Shown here in pieces: positions 1-11,100 of a stretch of 64,000 nt of DNA (position 1 is the first letter of the stretch; each line of letters begins with the position of its first letter). This DNA is from Muscardinus avellanarius. Taxonomy: Eukaryota > Chordata > Mammalia > Rodentia > Gliridae. The notes under the pieces are model-generated. The model worked only from the letters and a program-made list of their open reading frames with translations. It made no database searches and was not told where the DNA came from. The stretch spans positions 25,124,116-25,188,115 of the forward strand of contig OY726571.1 in assembly GCA_963383645.1 (NCBI GenBank). Reading direction: 5' to 3'. The position numbers and the translations under genes are program-made.

Positions 1-410
1 TCGCTTTGAAAATGCCAATAAATGTAGATTTGGCAGCTTTTTTTTAGTTAAAGAAGTAGGATAAAGTTTGGGAAACTGCAATGTGAAGAAGGAAAATGTC
101 AAGGTGGTGAACTGGCATCTGCCCTGCCTGGAGTGTGAGGAACCAGGCGGTAACCCCTGTGGAGACTAAGGTTGACTTCAAAAACAGAAAGACTTGTGTT
201 GATTAATTGGTTGTGAAACTCTGAGCATGCGCAATGGGCCCTGGGGCTCAAGCACAGGACAAGACCCATGGCATGGGGCTTCATCCTTCCTCAGAAGGCC
301 CACTCAGGGACTGCCAAGCAGAGCCTGTCCACAGCTCCCAGAACCGCCTGGCCAGGGAGGACACTGATAATAGACACAACAGCAAGATGACTCCATGGGC
401 TTGAACTACA

Positions 411-842
411 TGTTAGCTTTATGTGGCTGTGACCAAAATACCTAAAAAGAACAAATAAGAAGAGGAAGGGTTTACTACTTGGATTCATGGTTCCAGAGGT
501 TTCGGTCCGTGGTCAGCGAGCTCCATTGTTTCCACTTGAGGCGGGGGCAGGGCAGCATGGTGAAGGGTATGATGGAGTAAAACCACTCGCTTCATGGCAG
601 CTGGGAAACAGACAGCAAGAAGGGACAATAACCAAGGTATTGTCCCCTCAGTGACCGACTTCTTCCAACCACACCCAACAACCTCTTTATAGTCCACCTG
701 GCTACTACTGGGCTGACCCACTGATGTGGTCAGAGCCTGCGATGCATGGCTTCCCCAAAGCCCCACCTCTGGACATGGCTTCTCAGGAACCAAGCTTCAA
801 ACACACAAGCTCTTGGGGACACACCATATTCAAACCATAACA
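411..842 (-). mobile_element. MaLR/MST-like solo LTR
   Basis: The stretch starts with TGT and ends in 'aaaccataacaa'. Read on the + strand it carries the order typical of an antisense mammalian MaLR LTR: 'accaaaatacctaa', 'gaagggttt', 'catggttccagaggttt', a 'catggtgaaggg' block and the terminal 'ttcaaaccataacaa'. No internal retroviral genes adjoin it, so it is a solo LTR or fragment. The exact family name is uncertain. Confidence 0.5.
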
Positions 843-1196
843 AACTGAATGCATGAGCAGACACTGTCCACATCTTGAAGGCATACCCAGAAAACCAGGA
901 AAATCTAGTGAGCAGGAGAAGCCTGGCTGACAGGCTGATAGAACAAGGGCTGCTATTATCTGATTATTGGTGTTAAGAGTCTCAGCTATTCCAATGGACA
1001 CGGAGTGTCTAGACCATTTAGATCACATAAGGAAAAGAATAGTAATTAAAATAGTCCCCATGGTCATTGTCCTCATATGTAATATGAGGCCATGATCAAA
1101 ATCCATGGCCATGTGGAAACTAGAAATTAATAAATCCAACAAAAATTATAGGATATTAGACTGAAAGTATAGATTTGTAATGTATCAAGAAATTGA
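843..1196. other. intronic/unassigned AT-rich sequence
   Basis: No coding, RNA or repeat signature recognised. Confidence 0.5.
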
Positions 1197-1395
1197 AGCT
1201 GGGCATTGTAGCATCCCAGTATTTGGGAGGCTGAGACCAGAGGATCTCAGGGTTAAGGATAGCTTCAGCAAGTAGTAAGACTCTCAACAACTTAATGAGA
1301 CCCTGATTCAAAGCCAAAAATAAATTTTAAAAGAGAAATGAGGGTGTCACTAAGAAGTAAAATGCTCATGGGTTTAATCTCCAATGCAAAAAAAT
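1197..1395 (+). mobile_element. Dimeric B1/ID-type SINE (old, diverged)
   Basis: The left half has 'agctgggcattgtagc' and 'gggaggctgaga' (7SL-like). The right half is a worn ID-like segment with 'gggtttaatctccaatgc' followed by an A run. High divergence suggests an old copy. Confidence 0.75.
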
Positions 1396-1618
1396 CAAAA
1401 ACTATACTTTGATACAAGGTTTCAATTGCTCACATATTACAGACAGAAATAGACTAGAAGTGCCTTAAGAAAATAAGATATCATATTTATATTTTACATG
1501 TGCCAATATACCTTGGAAGAGTTTTAATCAGGGAAACATGTTATGTTCTGCCATTTTAGGAGTGGAGTGTTGGTAACCCCAGTGCATTGTCTAGTGTACA
1601 CCTATTAAGAACTGGGAA

Positions 1619-1830
1619 GTCAGGCGTGGTGGCACACTTGTAATCCCAGCATTTGGAAGGCTGAGACAAAAGGATTTCAGTGTGTGAACAGCCTCAGCTA
1701 CTTAGTGAGGCCCTTTGCAACTCAGTGAGACCCTATTTCAAAATAAAGAATAAAAATAGGGCTGGGGGTATAGCTCAAAGGTAGAATGCCTCCAGGTTCC
1801 ATCCCCAGTACAAAAAAAAAAAAAAAAAAA
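1619..1830 (+). mobile_element. Dimeric B1/ID-type SINE
   Basis: Full-length: left half from 'caggcgtggtggcacac', linker 'accctatttcaaaataaag', right half 'gggctgggggtatagctc' with 'ggttccatccccagta', ending in a 19-nt A tail. Confidence 0.9.
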
Positions 1831-1971
1831 AGTGGGAATACTAGGAAATGTCAGCTCTATCCACAGGTGAATCCACCCATGTGCTTGTTCACTGTAGGAG
1901 TCAGGAAAGGTAGTGTGGAATGTATCATTGTAGTTCCCATGCTCCGTAGGCCCTCCACTTGTACATATATC

Positions 1972-1972
<1 letters not shown>

Positions 1973-2026
<54 letters not shown>
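1973..2026. repeat. (CA)n microsatellite
   Basis: About 27 uninterrupted CA units. The open frames across it are trivial poly-dipeptides. The flanks (1831-1972 and 2027-2948) show no recognised gene or repeat. Confidence 0.97.
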
Positions 2027-2028
<2 letters not shown>

Positions 2029-2948
2029 TAGACTCCAAAAGAGTAGCTGAGGGATACGGCCTGTTGGTCATGTAACTAAGGCTGAAGAAATATTTAGTGC
2101 ATTTTATCCATTCTCTTCCTATATCCACTACAATATTGTTGATGGACCCTTTTGACAGCCAGAATTTCCAATTTCATCTCATGTTAAGATCAGTGCCAGC
2201 CGCTGAAGATATGGGGGTAGCAGCATTCTAAGCAACTTCAGAACCAACAGCTTAATTGAAACATCAAACCGAGGCCATCACACTATATTTATAGCGATGG
2301 TTTGGTTTAATGCACTATATAATTGGTACTGACACAAGATTTCTTCTTCCATCAGCTCGTTGTATCCTCTCACAGGGGCATCTATTATTCTAAATATAAA
2401 GTAAGCTGTAAAAAGCATATTCAGTTTTATAAAACCCTTGGAACCATAACATAATATTATGTGTGTCTATGTGTGTAATAAGAATGAAATTATAAATCAT
2501 GGTACAAAGTAGTAAAAATGTTCACCATGATTTATAATTTTGTTTTTCTCCTCATTTTATCAAAAAATCTAAAAAGTCATAATTCTGCCACCTGCTTTTA
2601 GATAACTAGTTGGCCCTATTCCTTTTCTGCTAACTCCTTTCTGATCATTTGCATTTGTAAATCTAGAAAAACAGAAAGCTTTGTTCTATTTTTTAAGGGA
2701 AGTTTCTCATGTTCATTTTGAATGACTATGAAATCCAATCATGTGTTATAATGTACCCTAGGATGTGAGTGAAGATGACTTTAAAAAAAATAACCCTAAA
2801 AAGTGAGCCTGTACTTAGAAACTAAGCGATTAACTGAAATCCTGTCTCTGTCAAGGATTATGATCACTTACCAGTAGCATTATAAAATGGCTAATACATC
2901 CTTTAAGAGCTCAAAACTCAAAATGTGTTCTGCTATCTCCTATATGGT

Positions 2949-3400
2949 CCACAACAAACTATCCCAGTAATCAGTGGCTTAAAACAATAACCATTGTGTT
3001 AACTCACAATTCTGAGGGTCATGAATTAGACAAAGCTCAATGAAACAGCTGTACTTTGCTCTTAAGTAAAGGAAGAAATAACTAGTCTCAGTTTGCCTGA
3101 GATTGCCCCAATTTAAGCACAGAAACTCCAGCATCACAGGAGAGTCATCAGTTTCAAGCAGACAAGGCCAGTTGGTCACCCTAAGTCCAGGGTCACTCAT
3201 GTGGACATAATTACCTAGTGGTTCAGCTGGACCCAGGTGGTTTAAGATTGGCTCGTGTGCACACCCACTGGTTGGCGCTGATCGTCAACTGGGTCATGAA
3301 TCTCCAACAATCTAGCCCAGGCTTCTTCACAGTGCATGCGGTCCCAATGTTTAAGGAAGGCCTCTGCTTGTAACCACATTTGTTGCTTTTGGATAAATCA
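2949..3400 (-). mobile_element. Old MLT1-like LTR fragment (tentative)
   Basis: 'agtggcttaaaacaataa', 'taactcacaattctgagg' and 'gttggtcaccctaag' recall the antisense body of old MaLR/MLT elements shared by placental mammals. It is too diverged for a firm family name. Confidence 0.35.
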
Positions 3401-4014
3401 AGTTACCTGGCCAAGCAAGTCAGTGCAGGAATGTACCACACAAAGGCCTGGAAACAAGAGGTCATGATTCTCTGGGACCATTATCATTACCATCTAATAT
3501 AAAGCCCCATTCATTTAATATTCAAATTTGACAAGTCTGGGATTCCCATCTTGTTTATGGTGTCACTTTTGGAGTCCATCCTCGACGTGAAAAAGTTAAA
3601 GAAGTCATCATTTCTAGGATACAGTACAAGTATCTATTGCCTCTCTGAGGGGAAAAAAAGGCAAAAAAACTTTGTTGCTGTTTCGGCTGGTGGTGGTGTT
3701 CCTTCCTGCTAAAAAGAAGGGGGATCTGGTGCCGCCTAGTGGAAAAAGTAAGAAATGCAGTAACGCTAAGGCATTGATCAGAGTTCTTCAGAGTGTGGAG
3801 CCGAGTGAATATTACTTTACCCAGGCCTGCTGGCTCTAGGCATACGCCTTGGCTCTCGGTGTTAAGCCACGTTACTTATACAATTTATTTTTTAGTTTCA
3901 TTGTCATCTGAGCCATTTCTCCCACTTGCATCCGTAGTCTCAAGGTGGATACGTTGGAAGAAAGATTTTCATGCCTGCAATCAGATTCTCCCTCCACCTC
4001 TGCACCCTGCCCTT
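3401..4014. other. Unassigned intronic sequence
   Basis: No repeat or coding signature recognised. Confidence 0.5.
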
Positions 4015-4170
4015 CAGAGAGGCCTATTTCTTTTTTTTTTTTTTTTTTAAGATTTAAAGAAGTTTATTAGAAAGATAGAAATACAGAAAATAGAAATTCA
4101 GCCCCACGCCAGAGTGGCATGGAGGGGTGACTCGAATGAATACACCAAAGGGCCAGAGAGGCCTATTTCT
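4015..4170 (-). pseudogene. Short retroposed mRNA 3' end with 17-bp target-site duplication
   Basis: A 122-nt insert (4032-4153) is flanked by perfect 17-bp direct repeats 'cagagaggcctatttct' at 4015-4031 and 4154-4170. On the minus strand the insert ends with a polyadenylation signal (AATAAA, complement of 4063-4068) about 15 nt before a poly-A tail of about 18 nt. This is the hallmark of L1-mediated retroposition of a polyadenylated transcript, strongly 5' truncated. The source gene is not recognised. It could be the 3' UTR of a cellular mRNA or the 3' end of an LTR-derived transcript. Confidence 0.8.
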
Positions 4171-4242
4171 CCCAGCCCAGAACCTACTTCACTTTCTGTA
4201 CTCTGAGTGAGCCTTGTTCCTGCATAACAGAATTGACTATTA

Positions 4243-4432
4243 TCTGGGCATGGGGGCACACACCTATAGGCCCAGTACTTGGGAGGCTGAAACAAGAGGA
4301 TTACAGGCTTAGTAACTTAGACCCTCAGCAACCTAGCAAGATCCTGTTTCAAAATAAAAAACAATTAAAAAGGGCTGAGGGTAAGGCTTAGAGGTATACT
4401 GTGTTGCGTTTAATCTGCATTACCAAAAAAAA
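4243..4432 (+). mobile_element. Dimeric B1/ID-type SINE
   Basis: Left half 'tgggcatgggggcacaca' and 'acttgggaggctgaaaca'; linker 'cctgtttcaaaataaaaa'; right half 'gggctgagggtaaggc', then an A-rich tail. Confidence 0.85.
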
Positions 4433-5891
4433 TACACAAAGAAGTGAAATATTCTTCTTTCATCCCTATGCTACCTTATTATACTATACAATTTTTGGAA
4501 ATTAAAAAAATGGTGATTTTTAAAGATAAATAAAACAAATAAATTTACCAGTAGTTAGCCATTCTTTACAAAATTCTAATTTAAATCATTATACTTAACA
4601 ATTTAATATATACTCTTAAATATATATTAATGAACTTTAAAATACTTAAAAAACACAGTGTTTTTTTTTTCAAAAAAAAACTTTTTTCAATCCAAGATAC
4701 CATTTGTTTAACATATGAATTCTCATTGAAAATAATTATATTTTAACTGTCAGAGTTCTGAGTCATGGGCCAACTAAAAATTCCTGGTTACATAATTGAA
4801 AATTATGTGGTTCCTCTTTATGCTGATTAACTTGGCTTCACTGAGTCCTGAGGGAAATTGTGCTGTTTCATTTCTGATCAAATTCACATTGCAGCCCACA
4901 TGCCCAGAATTCTCACTGTAGGCACTGAAATGGATGAAAATTGAAGCCAGTTTATTTTCTAGGAAGCCAAATTGATGGTTTCTTTGGGTTACTGGACCTA
5001 AGTTTAAATTGTTAGTAACATTTTTTCATAAAGTTTTACATATGTTTATCTTTTAATATTGTGTAATTTTTATTGTTCTGAGCCCCAAAGGTTACATGAA
5101 ATGTAGTAAAATTTGAAATATTATCTGCCAGAAAATGTGAGCGAGTAGGCAATAATACCCTGGAGAAAGTTTTTTTTTTTTAATCAAAACTCCACTTTTT
5201 TATATATTGGTAAAGAGTCAATTAGGAAATAGAAAATATTAGGAAATTCTCTAACTCTTCAAAATGCTGTGAAAGTTACAGGATAAATCTACAAGAACTA
5301 AGTAAACAGGTTTAGAGAAGACAATCAGCTGCACACTTTAAAAAATGCATTGCAAATGAGGGAAAAAAAAGCTTTTCCCTGGTACCAAATAAAGAATGGT
5401 TTTAGTAATTTTTATATTAGAGCCCTGCAATTTAGAGTTGGGCAAAATTTAAAATATAAACATTTCTATAGAAATACAAACTAGTCAACCATAAGTAAAA
5501 GAAAAATATATTTATAGTGTGGTTCAGTGTCCTTCATACAAAACAGAAAAATGATTCCCACTAAGTTTCAGAAAAGTAAAGAATCTTCAATAGGAACATG
5601 TTGCTTTTTTGTCCCATTAATCTTAAAAGGCATACCAAGGGTGACATGTGTTTCTAATTGTAAAATTCAGAACATGATTTGTGATGTTATGTGAAAATCT
5701 CATAAAGTACATTAATAATTTACATGGACACAAATGGACCCACATCAAAAACATACCCACAGAGTTAACATTCTAAGAGGAGCAAAAATAGCAAGAATAT
5801 TTTGGAAGAAATGAAGAAAACTGATGATATACAAATGAAAGTTTGTGGGGGAGAATTTCAAATAATTACTTCTTATTTAAAATGAAAGACA
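4433..5891. other. Unassigned AT-rich intronic sequence
   Basis: A/T-rich with scattered A and T runs; no gene, RNA or repeat family recognised. Confidence 0.5.
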
Positions 5892-6086
5892 GGCCAGGCA
5901 TGGTGGCACGTGTCTTAATCCCAGTATTTTGGAGGCTGAGACCAGGTTTGAGAGCAGGTTTGAGGACAGCCTCAGCAAGTAGCAAGACTCTCATCAACCT
6001 AGCAAGACCCTGTTTCCACATAATAAATTTTTTAAAAAGGTAGAAGGCCTCTGGGTTCAATATCCAGCACCAAAAAAAAAAAAAAA
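5892..6086 (+). mobile_element. Dimeric B1/ID-type SINE with internal changes
   Basis: 'ggccaggcatggtggcac' starts the left half. A short local duplication ('caggtttgag' twice near 5943-5965) is present, and the right half is shortened to 'ggtagaaggcctctgggttc' before the A tail. Confidence 0.85.
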
Positions 6087-6440
6087 GAATGAAAGATAGT
6101 ATAAAATAACAGGCTGAAAACAATAAATCTCTTATTTATTTCCTCTGAAAACCATATATATATAACTTTTATCTTTAACATAGAGGAATATATTCAACCT
6201 GCTTTTTTTTTACCTTAGCACAGCGTTGACCAATAGTTAACCATCTGTGTGTGATGAGTATGAACCTCATTCTACGAGCTCAGGTGTACAAGATATGTCT
6301 CAATATTACATTTTCTTCCAAGCCACTTAAATCCAACAGAATAGTAAAATGGTACTCATAATATAGTTTCATACATACAATCTTTTTTTCATAATACAAT
6401 CTTATTATTTAACTTTTTAAAAAATAATTAACTGTTTAAA
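6087..6440. other. Unassigned AT-rich sequence
   Basis: No recognisable gene or repeat family. Confidence 0.5.
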
Positions 6441-6454
6441 ATATCATTGCTATA

Positions 6455-6710
6455 ATGTAGGATTTATAACGTGTAAAAGTGAATTGCATGATAACAAGGT
6501 ACGAAGTCTGGAGGAAGAGAAATGGAAACCTACTATGAAAAGGGGGGGAAAGGGCTTCTTCATCTAGCCAAAAGGAAGGAAGAAAGAAAAAGGGGGAAGG
6601 AAACAACCAGTGAGGCAAATAGAAGACAAAGTGGATGTGTACATGTATGTACACACAAGCTTTTTACCCCAATATGATGTATGAATATAATGCACCCATA
6701 AAAAATTTAA
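6455..6710 (+). mobile_element. L1 3'-end fragment, same 3' terminus class as the composite retroposon
   Basis: The purine-rich body (6540-6605, with runs of G) and the terminal 'atgatgtatgaatataatgc' followed by A-rich sequence match the 3' ends of the composite elements at 26400-26445 and (complement) 42310-42350. It is truncated and has no ORF. Confidence 0.6.
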
Positions 6711-7189
6711 AAAAACAAAGAGGAAGGTGATAGATTTGCATCTAAGTACATGAACGATCCAAGCAAAGGACCTAAGTGACCCAACTGCAAGTGATGCATC
6801 CATAGGCATATGTGTTTCATAAAAAGAAACACATGGAAAAAGTTGTAAATGCTAGTGTATAGATAATACAAATCTAAAGAAAACAGAAGTGGCTATTTTA
6901 TTATCTACATAAAATAGAATAGCAAAAAATATTACCATAGATGATATAAGTAATTTCCCCCAAAACTCCCCATATATTTTTAAATTAAATCACACATTTC
7001 TATACAATCAACAACTCAAAAAAGTAAACCAATAGTAAATTTCTAAATATTTTGAACATAATAAAAATGGGAAGACTATACATAAATGTATCATTATTTA
7101 TGGGATTCTGCAGTAATTAGGAGGAGCTTCCATCTTAATTATAAAATCAAGACAGATCAAATTCAAAGTAAGCAGAATTAAGACAATTA
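6711..7189. other. Unassigned AT-rich sequence
   Basis: Nothing recognised; perhaps worn L1, but not supportable. Confidence 0.4.
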
Positions 7190-8435
7190 GAGACTAAATA
7201 GAAATGAATTACTATAAAATAAAAAATTAGAGAAATTAATGAAGCCAAATAGTTACTGATAAACTAATGGCCAGAAAGGAAAAAAGAGAAATGACACAAA
7301 CATACTAACATCATTAACTATAACAAAAATACAAAATAAAACCACAATGAAATACCACTATACATCTATTATAATGACTAGACTTCAAAAGACTGACTAT
7401 ACTAACTACTGGTGCAGGCACACTGCAACCAAAGCTAAACACTGCTGCAGGAGATACAATTGGTATATGTTCCAGTCAGCATTCTCACAACCATAATCTA
7501 AAGACCTGACCATGTAACTTAGAGGAAAGATTTATTTTCTTATGGTTTCAGGCAAAGTCCATGTGAGATTAAGAACCAAGGATCTCAGAGCATGACAGCA
7601 GGAGGCAGAGAGAGAGAAAGCAAATGGGCTGTGCTTCTCAAATCATGGAGGCCAGAATCAAGAGAGAGAGCAAGGGGAGGAGGAGCCACATATAATCCCC
7701 AAGGCCACACCCCCAGAAACCATCTCTTCTAGTCATACCCTACCAGCCTGGATCACCACCCAGGTGGTGGGATTAAAACCATTTTGGGTGATTATGCACT
7801 GCTGGGATTACAACCCTCATGATTCTACTGTAGCAACCCTGAATATTAATAAATGAGCTCTTTAGGGAACATTTTATATATAATTATAACAATACAGTCA
7901 CATTGGAAAAGAGTTTGTTTTTATTAAAAGGTTAAATGTATACTTACCATATCATGTAGTCTTTCTATTTCCAGGTATTTCCCCCAAGAAAAAAAGAAAA
8001 GCATACTTTTACACAAAGATAGGCATGCAAAATTTATAGCAGCTTAATTCATGATAGCCCCAAACTAGAAACAACTGATATATTTAAAAAGAATTAGCTA
8101 TTAATATAGGGCACAACATAGATGAATCTCAGAGTTACTGTAAAAAAAATGCATAGTGTATGATTCCATTTATATAAAACTCTAAAAAAAGTAAACTGAT
8201 AATTGATTGATAGTGGAAGAAAGCAGCTCAGCATCTGCCTGGGGGAAGGCAATAAGGAGTGGATATGGAGGAAGAGTACAGAGGCATGGGGAATCTTCTG
8301 GAGCTGGTGGATGGTTCATATCTTGCATATGGTGATGGTACAAATAAGTACACATAAGTCAATATTTACCAAATGGTACACTTACATCATGAGCACATCA
8401 TTGTCTGTCCATCATATCTCAATTAAGCTGTTTGT
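7190..8435 (+). mobile_element. Ancient L1 (L1M-type) ORF2 end and 3' region, split by an LTR
   Basis: The 5' piece (to about 7467) has worn L1 ORF2 words such as 'aataccactatacatc'. After the LTR, the text continues along the ORF2 C-terminus and 3' end: 'ttaccatatcatgtagtc', 'caggtatttcccccaag', 'agcagcttaattcatgat', 'gattccatttatataaaac', 'tatctcaattaagctg'. Decay is heavy. The LTR at 7468-7891 sits inside, so the L1 is older. Confidence 0.8.
7468..7891 (-). mobile_element. MaLR-like solo LTR (family copy 1 of 4)
   Basis: Begins TGTTCCAG and ends ATAACA. Diagnostic words shared with the copies at 15849, 17513 and 37368 are 'cataatctaaag', 'gaaagatttattttcttatgg', 'catggaggccagaa', 'ataatccccaaggcc' and 'gctgggattacaa'. 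The complement of 'tttatt' near its start gives a poly-A signal, so the LTR reads on the minus strand. No clean 5-bp target duplication was found. Confidence 0.65.
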
Positions 8436-8508
8436 AAACATATATGTCTGTGTATGGTTGCAATATATATGTATAAATATAAATAAGTATGAGATAATAG
8501 ATCAATAG

Positions 8509-8548
8509 ATCAATCGATCCATCGATTGATGATAGATAGATAGATAGT
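8509..8548. repeat. Perfect palindrome beside a (GATA)n tract
   Basis: Arms 'atcaatcgat' (8509-8518) and 'atcgattgat' (8521-8530) are exact reverse complements with a 2-nt gap. They run into a GATA repeat (8531-8548) and follow 'atagatcaatagatc'. It probably arose by slippage in a GATA/GATC tract. Confidence 0.85.
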
Positions 8549-8549
8549 A

Positions 8550-9180
8550 AAGAGGATCTATTTGAATTTACCTTATTATATATTTAAATTAACCTAAAAC
8601 ACGTGGGTTTTTATAAACACATTAAGAAAACAAGATTATTGTGTTTCAAATGGTTTACATCTAAAAAAAAATCAACCTTAGACTTTCTCTTGCTCAATGT
8701 TATATCAATACAATACCACCTGTTCTGAGCTCTTTCCTTGCAGCATAAATTTTGATGCACTTTGGCCTCAGGTTTTGCACAATCAAATGAGAATATATCT
8801 GTTTTACTTAGGATCCTTCTGTTTGTGGCTCAGACTGAATAGGACTGGAGAATTTCTAACGACTTATAAACAAGCCTGGCAGAAGCCGAGGTTGCAATTA
8901 CAGTGGTAATGTGCTCCCTGGGGAATCGCACCCAATAAATGGTACAGTCCTAGTTTGTTCCAGCTACAGTTGAAATTCCACTCTGAAATGCAGTGTGTGG
9001 AAAATGGACAAAGATTAGGGTCCTGGAGAGAGGGAAAAAGGAAGGCACATCTGATTCTAAAGTCGTATTTCAAACAAAATAAAAAAATTCCATGTTCTGA
9101 ATACAACTCATTTTCCTAGGGTAAAAAATAAGTCCCTCTTTCAGCCTTTTAATCTTTCCATCCATATAGAATCTGTTTGT
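8550..9180. other. Unassigned intronic sequence
   Basis: No gene or repeat recognised. Confidence 0.5.
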
Positions 9181-9182
9181 TG

Positions 9183-9308
9183 TGTGTTCATTTCACAAGC
9201 CTGCCATTATGGCTGGAGGTCTCTGTTGTGGACCAAAAGTGGTTTGGGGAATTGGATGGATAAGATCCAAGTTTAGAAATCTGAGGAGGAGAACAGTATG
9301 AAATCTCC
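9183..9308 (+). pseudogene. Decayed duplicate of the GALNT exon at 12568-12685
   Basis: Nearly the whole functional exon is recognisable here, in the same orientation about 3.37 kb upstream: 'ttatggctggaggtctct' (9207-9224), 'gggaattggatgga', 'tttagaaatctgaggag' and 'agtatgaaatctc'. Similarity reaches into the upstream polypyrimidine/acceptor region ('tgttcatttcacaa' against 'tgttcattccacag'), which argues for genomic duplication rather than retroposition. The copy cannot be used: the acceptor AG is changed to AA at the exon border, two bases are lost near 9224-9226 (frameshift), two codons of the original frame are stops (TAA 9261-9263 in place of Tyr; TGA 9282-9284 in place of the Trp of the WGGE motif), and the donor GT is gone ('ccaaaatat' where the exon has 'ttaaggtaa'). 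Confidence 0.9.
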
Positions 9309-10200
9309 AAAATATTCCTTACCTGAATTAATTAGATCAAGTACCATCTTAACAAGAAAAGTCCCTTAAATTCAGTTTTATTTTGTTCAAGTGCCTCATG
9401 AATCATTACTAAGAATAAATCCTTGGTCTGTGGATTGGTCAGTCTATTATGCTTACAGACACTGAAAATGGTATCATCACTGAACTCATTGTATTTATAA
9501 TTAGCCTTTGTTTCAAAAAATCTTCAAAATTGTCTCATTACTGAAGCTGATAAAATTATTTTATGTGTTCCCCTGGTCTACATCAAGGTATTCCCCATTT
9601 GCTTTATATTTACCCATCAGCATTGAAATAATGTTATGGTGGAAAGAGGGGAGGCTTTAAAGTCAGAAGACCAGGGTCCAGCCCAAGTTCCCCCATGCAC
9701 AAGGTCCAGAGTTGGGCAATACTCATCTCTACCTGTTCTTTTGATCCACGCACAGTGTTGAAGATAATAGGGCCATTATAAGGATACATTAAAATAAGTA
9801 AATAGTCTATACGCTGCACATAATGAACACTTAAAAAAAAGAAAACCAAGAACCCTTGAACTGCGAAAAATAAAAATAAAAATGTTCAGACAGGGCCAGC
9901 CCACTGAATGAGTACAATTATCTTTATGGCATAGCCACATGACTATAACACATTAGCTGTGGAATACTTTAAGATTATTATTTAACCAAAATAAATGTCA
10001 TTTACAAGTGAAGAGAAGGCCTCAAAAGCATTCTATAAAATGAAAAAGACTTCATTTAAATTCAACCTTTGGCATGTTAATTAAATAACTGACTCTGGTT
10101 GGTTATTTTTTTCTGACCATTTCATAATCTATAAATTGGACATGAACAGCACCCAGTAGATGTTCAAAAACTGCATCTCCAGAAATGAAATCAAAGATAC
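9309..10200. other. Unassigned intronic sequence
   Basis: No gene or repeat family recognised. Confidence 0.5.
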
Positions 10201-10206
10201 TGTCTG

Positions 10207-10388
10207 AATCCCAGCACTTGGGAAACTGACAGGAGGATCGCAGGTGTAAGACCAGCCACAGTGACTTAGTGAGGCCCTCAGGAACTTAGTGAGATCCTAT
10301 TTCAAAAACAAAAAGTAAAATAGTGCTACAGGTATAACTCAGAGATAGAAATGCCTCTGGGTTCAATTCCCAGGACCTCAAAAACAAA
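10207..10388 (+). mobile_element. Dimeric B1/ID-type SINE, 5' truncated
   Basis: Starts inside the left half ('aatcccagcacttgggaaac'), has the linker 'gatcctatttcaaaaac', and a right half ending 'gggttcaattcccagg'. Confidence 0.8.
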
Positions 10389-10895
10389 GATATTGTCTAT
10401 GAAAGTTACATTTTCAACACTTCTTTCAATTCAATTTTTATTCTACAAATTTTATTCTAATCTTTCATTTCTAATACCTCCTTCAATTTAAGGAAAAGTT
10501 GAGTGTAATTTCCCAATGTACTTGTTACTAATACTCATATATTTCTAAGAATAAACAGGTGAAGCAAATGGAGTTTTGCAGGCAGGCCTTTGCTGCATTA
10601 GAATGTGAAATAAAAGTTTAATACTAAAAAAAAAAATTTTTTCCATCTTGAGTTGATGCTTGTGCAGGGTGAGAGGTAGGGATTTAATTTCATTTCTTTA
10701 CAAATACACCAGAAAGTTTAAAATTACTAGAGGAGGGCATAGGTCCAACACTCCAACATAACATATAGGTATAGGTAGAAACTTCCTCAATAAGACCCCC
10801 ATAGCTCAAGAAATTAAAACAAGAATTAATAAATGGAAGGTCATTAAACTAAAAAGTTTCTCCTCATCAAAGGAAACAACCAAGAATCTAAAGAA

Positions 10896-11100
10896 AGCCA
10901 GGCATGGTGAACACTTGTAACCCCAGCATTCTGAAGGTTGAAACAGGATTATACAGGTTTGTGGACAGCCTCAGCTACTTAGTGAAGCCTTCTGCAACTT
11001 ACTGAGACCCTGTTTCGAAATAAAGAATAAAAAAATAGGACTGGGGCATAGCTCAGAGGTAGAATGCCCCTGGGTTCAATCCCCAGTACTGAAAAAAAAA
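10896..11100 (+). mobile_element. Dimeric B1/ID-type SINE inside L1
   Basis: Complete: 'agccaggcatggtgaacac', linker 'ccctgtttcgaaataaag', right half 'ggactggggcatagctc' and 'ggttcaatccccagtac', A tail. Confidence 0.9.
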
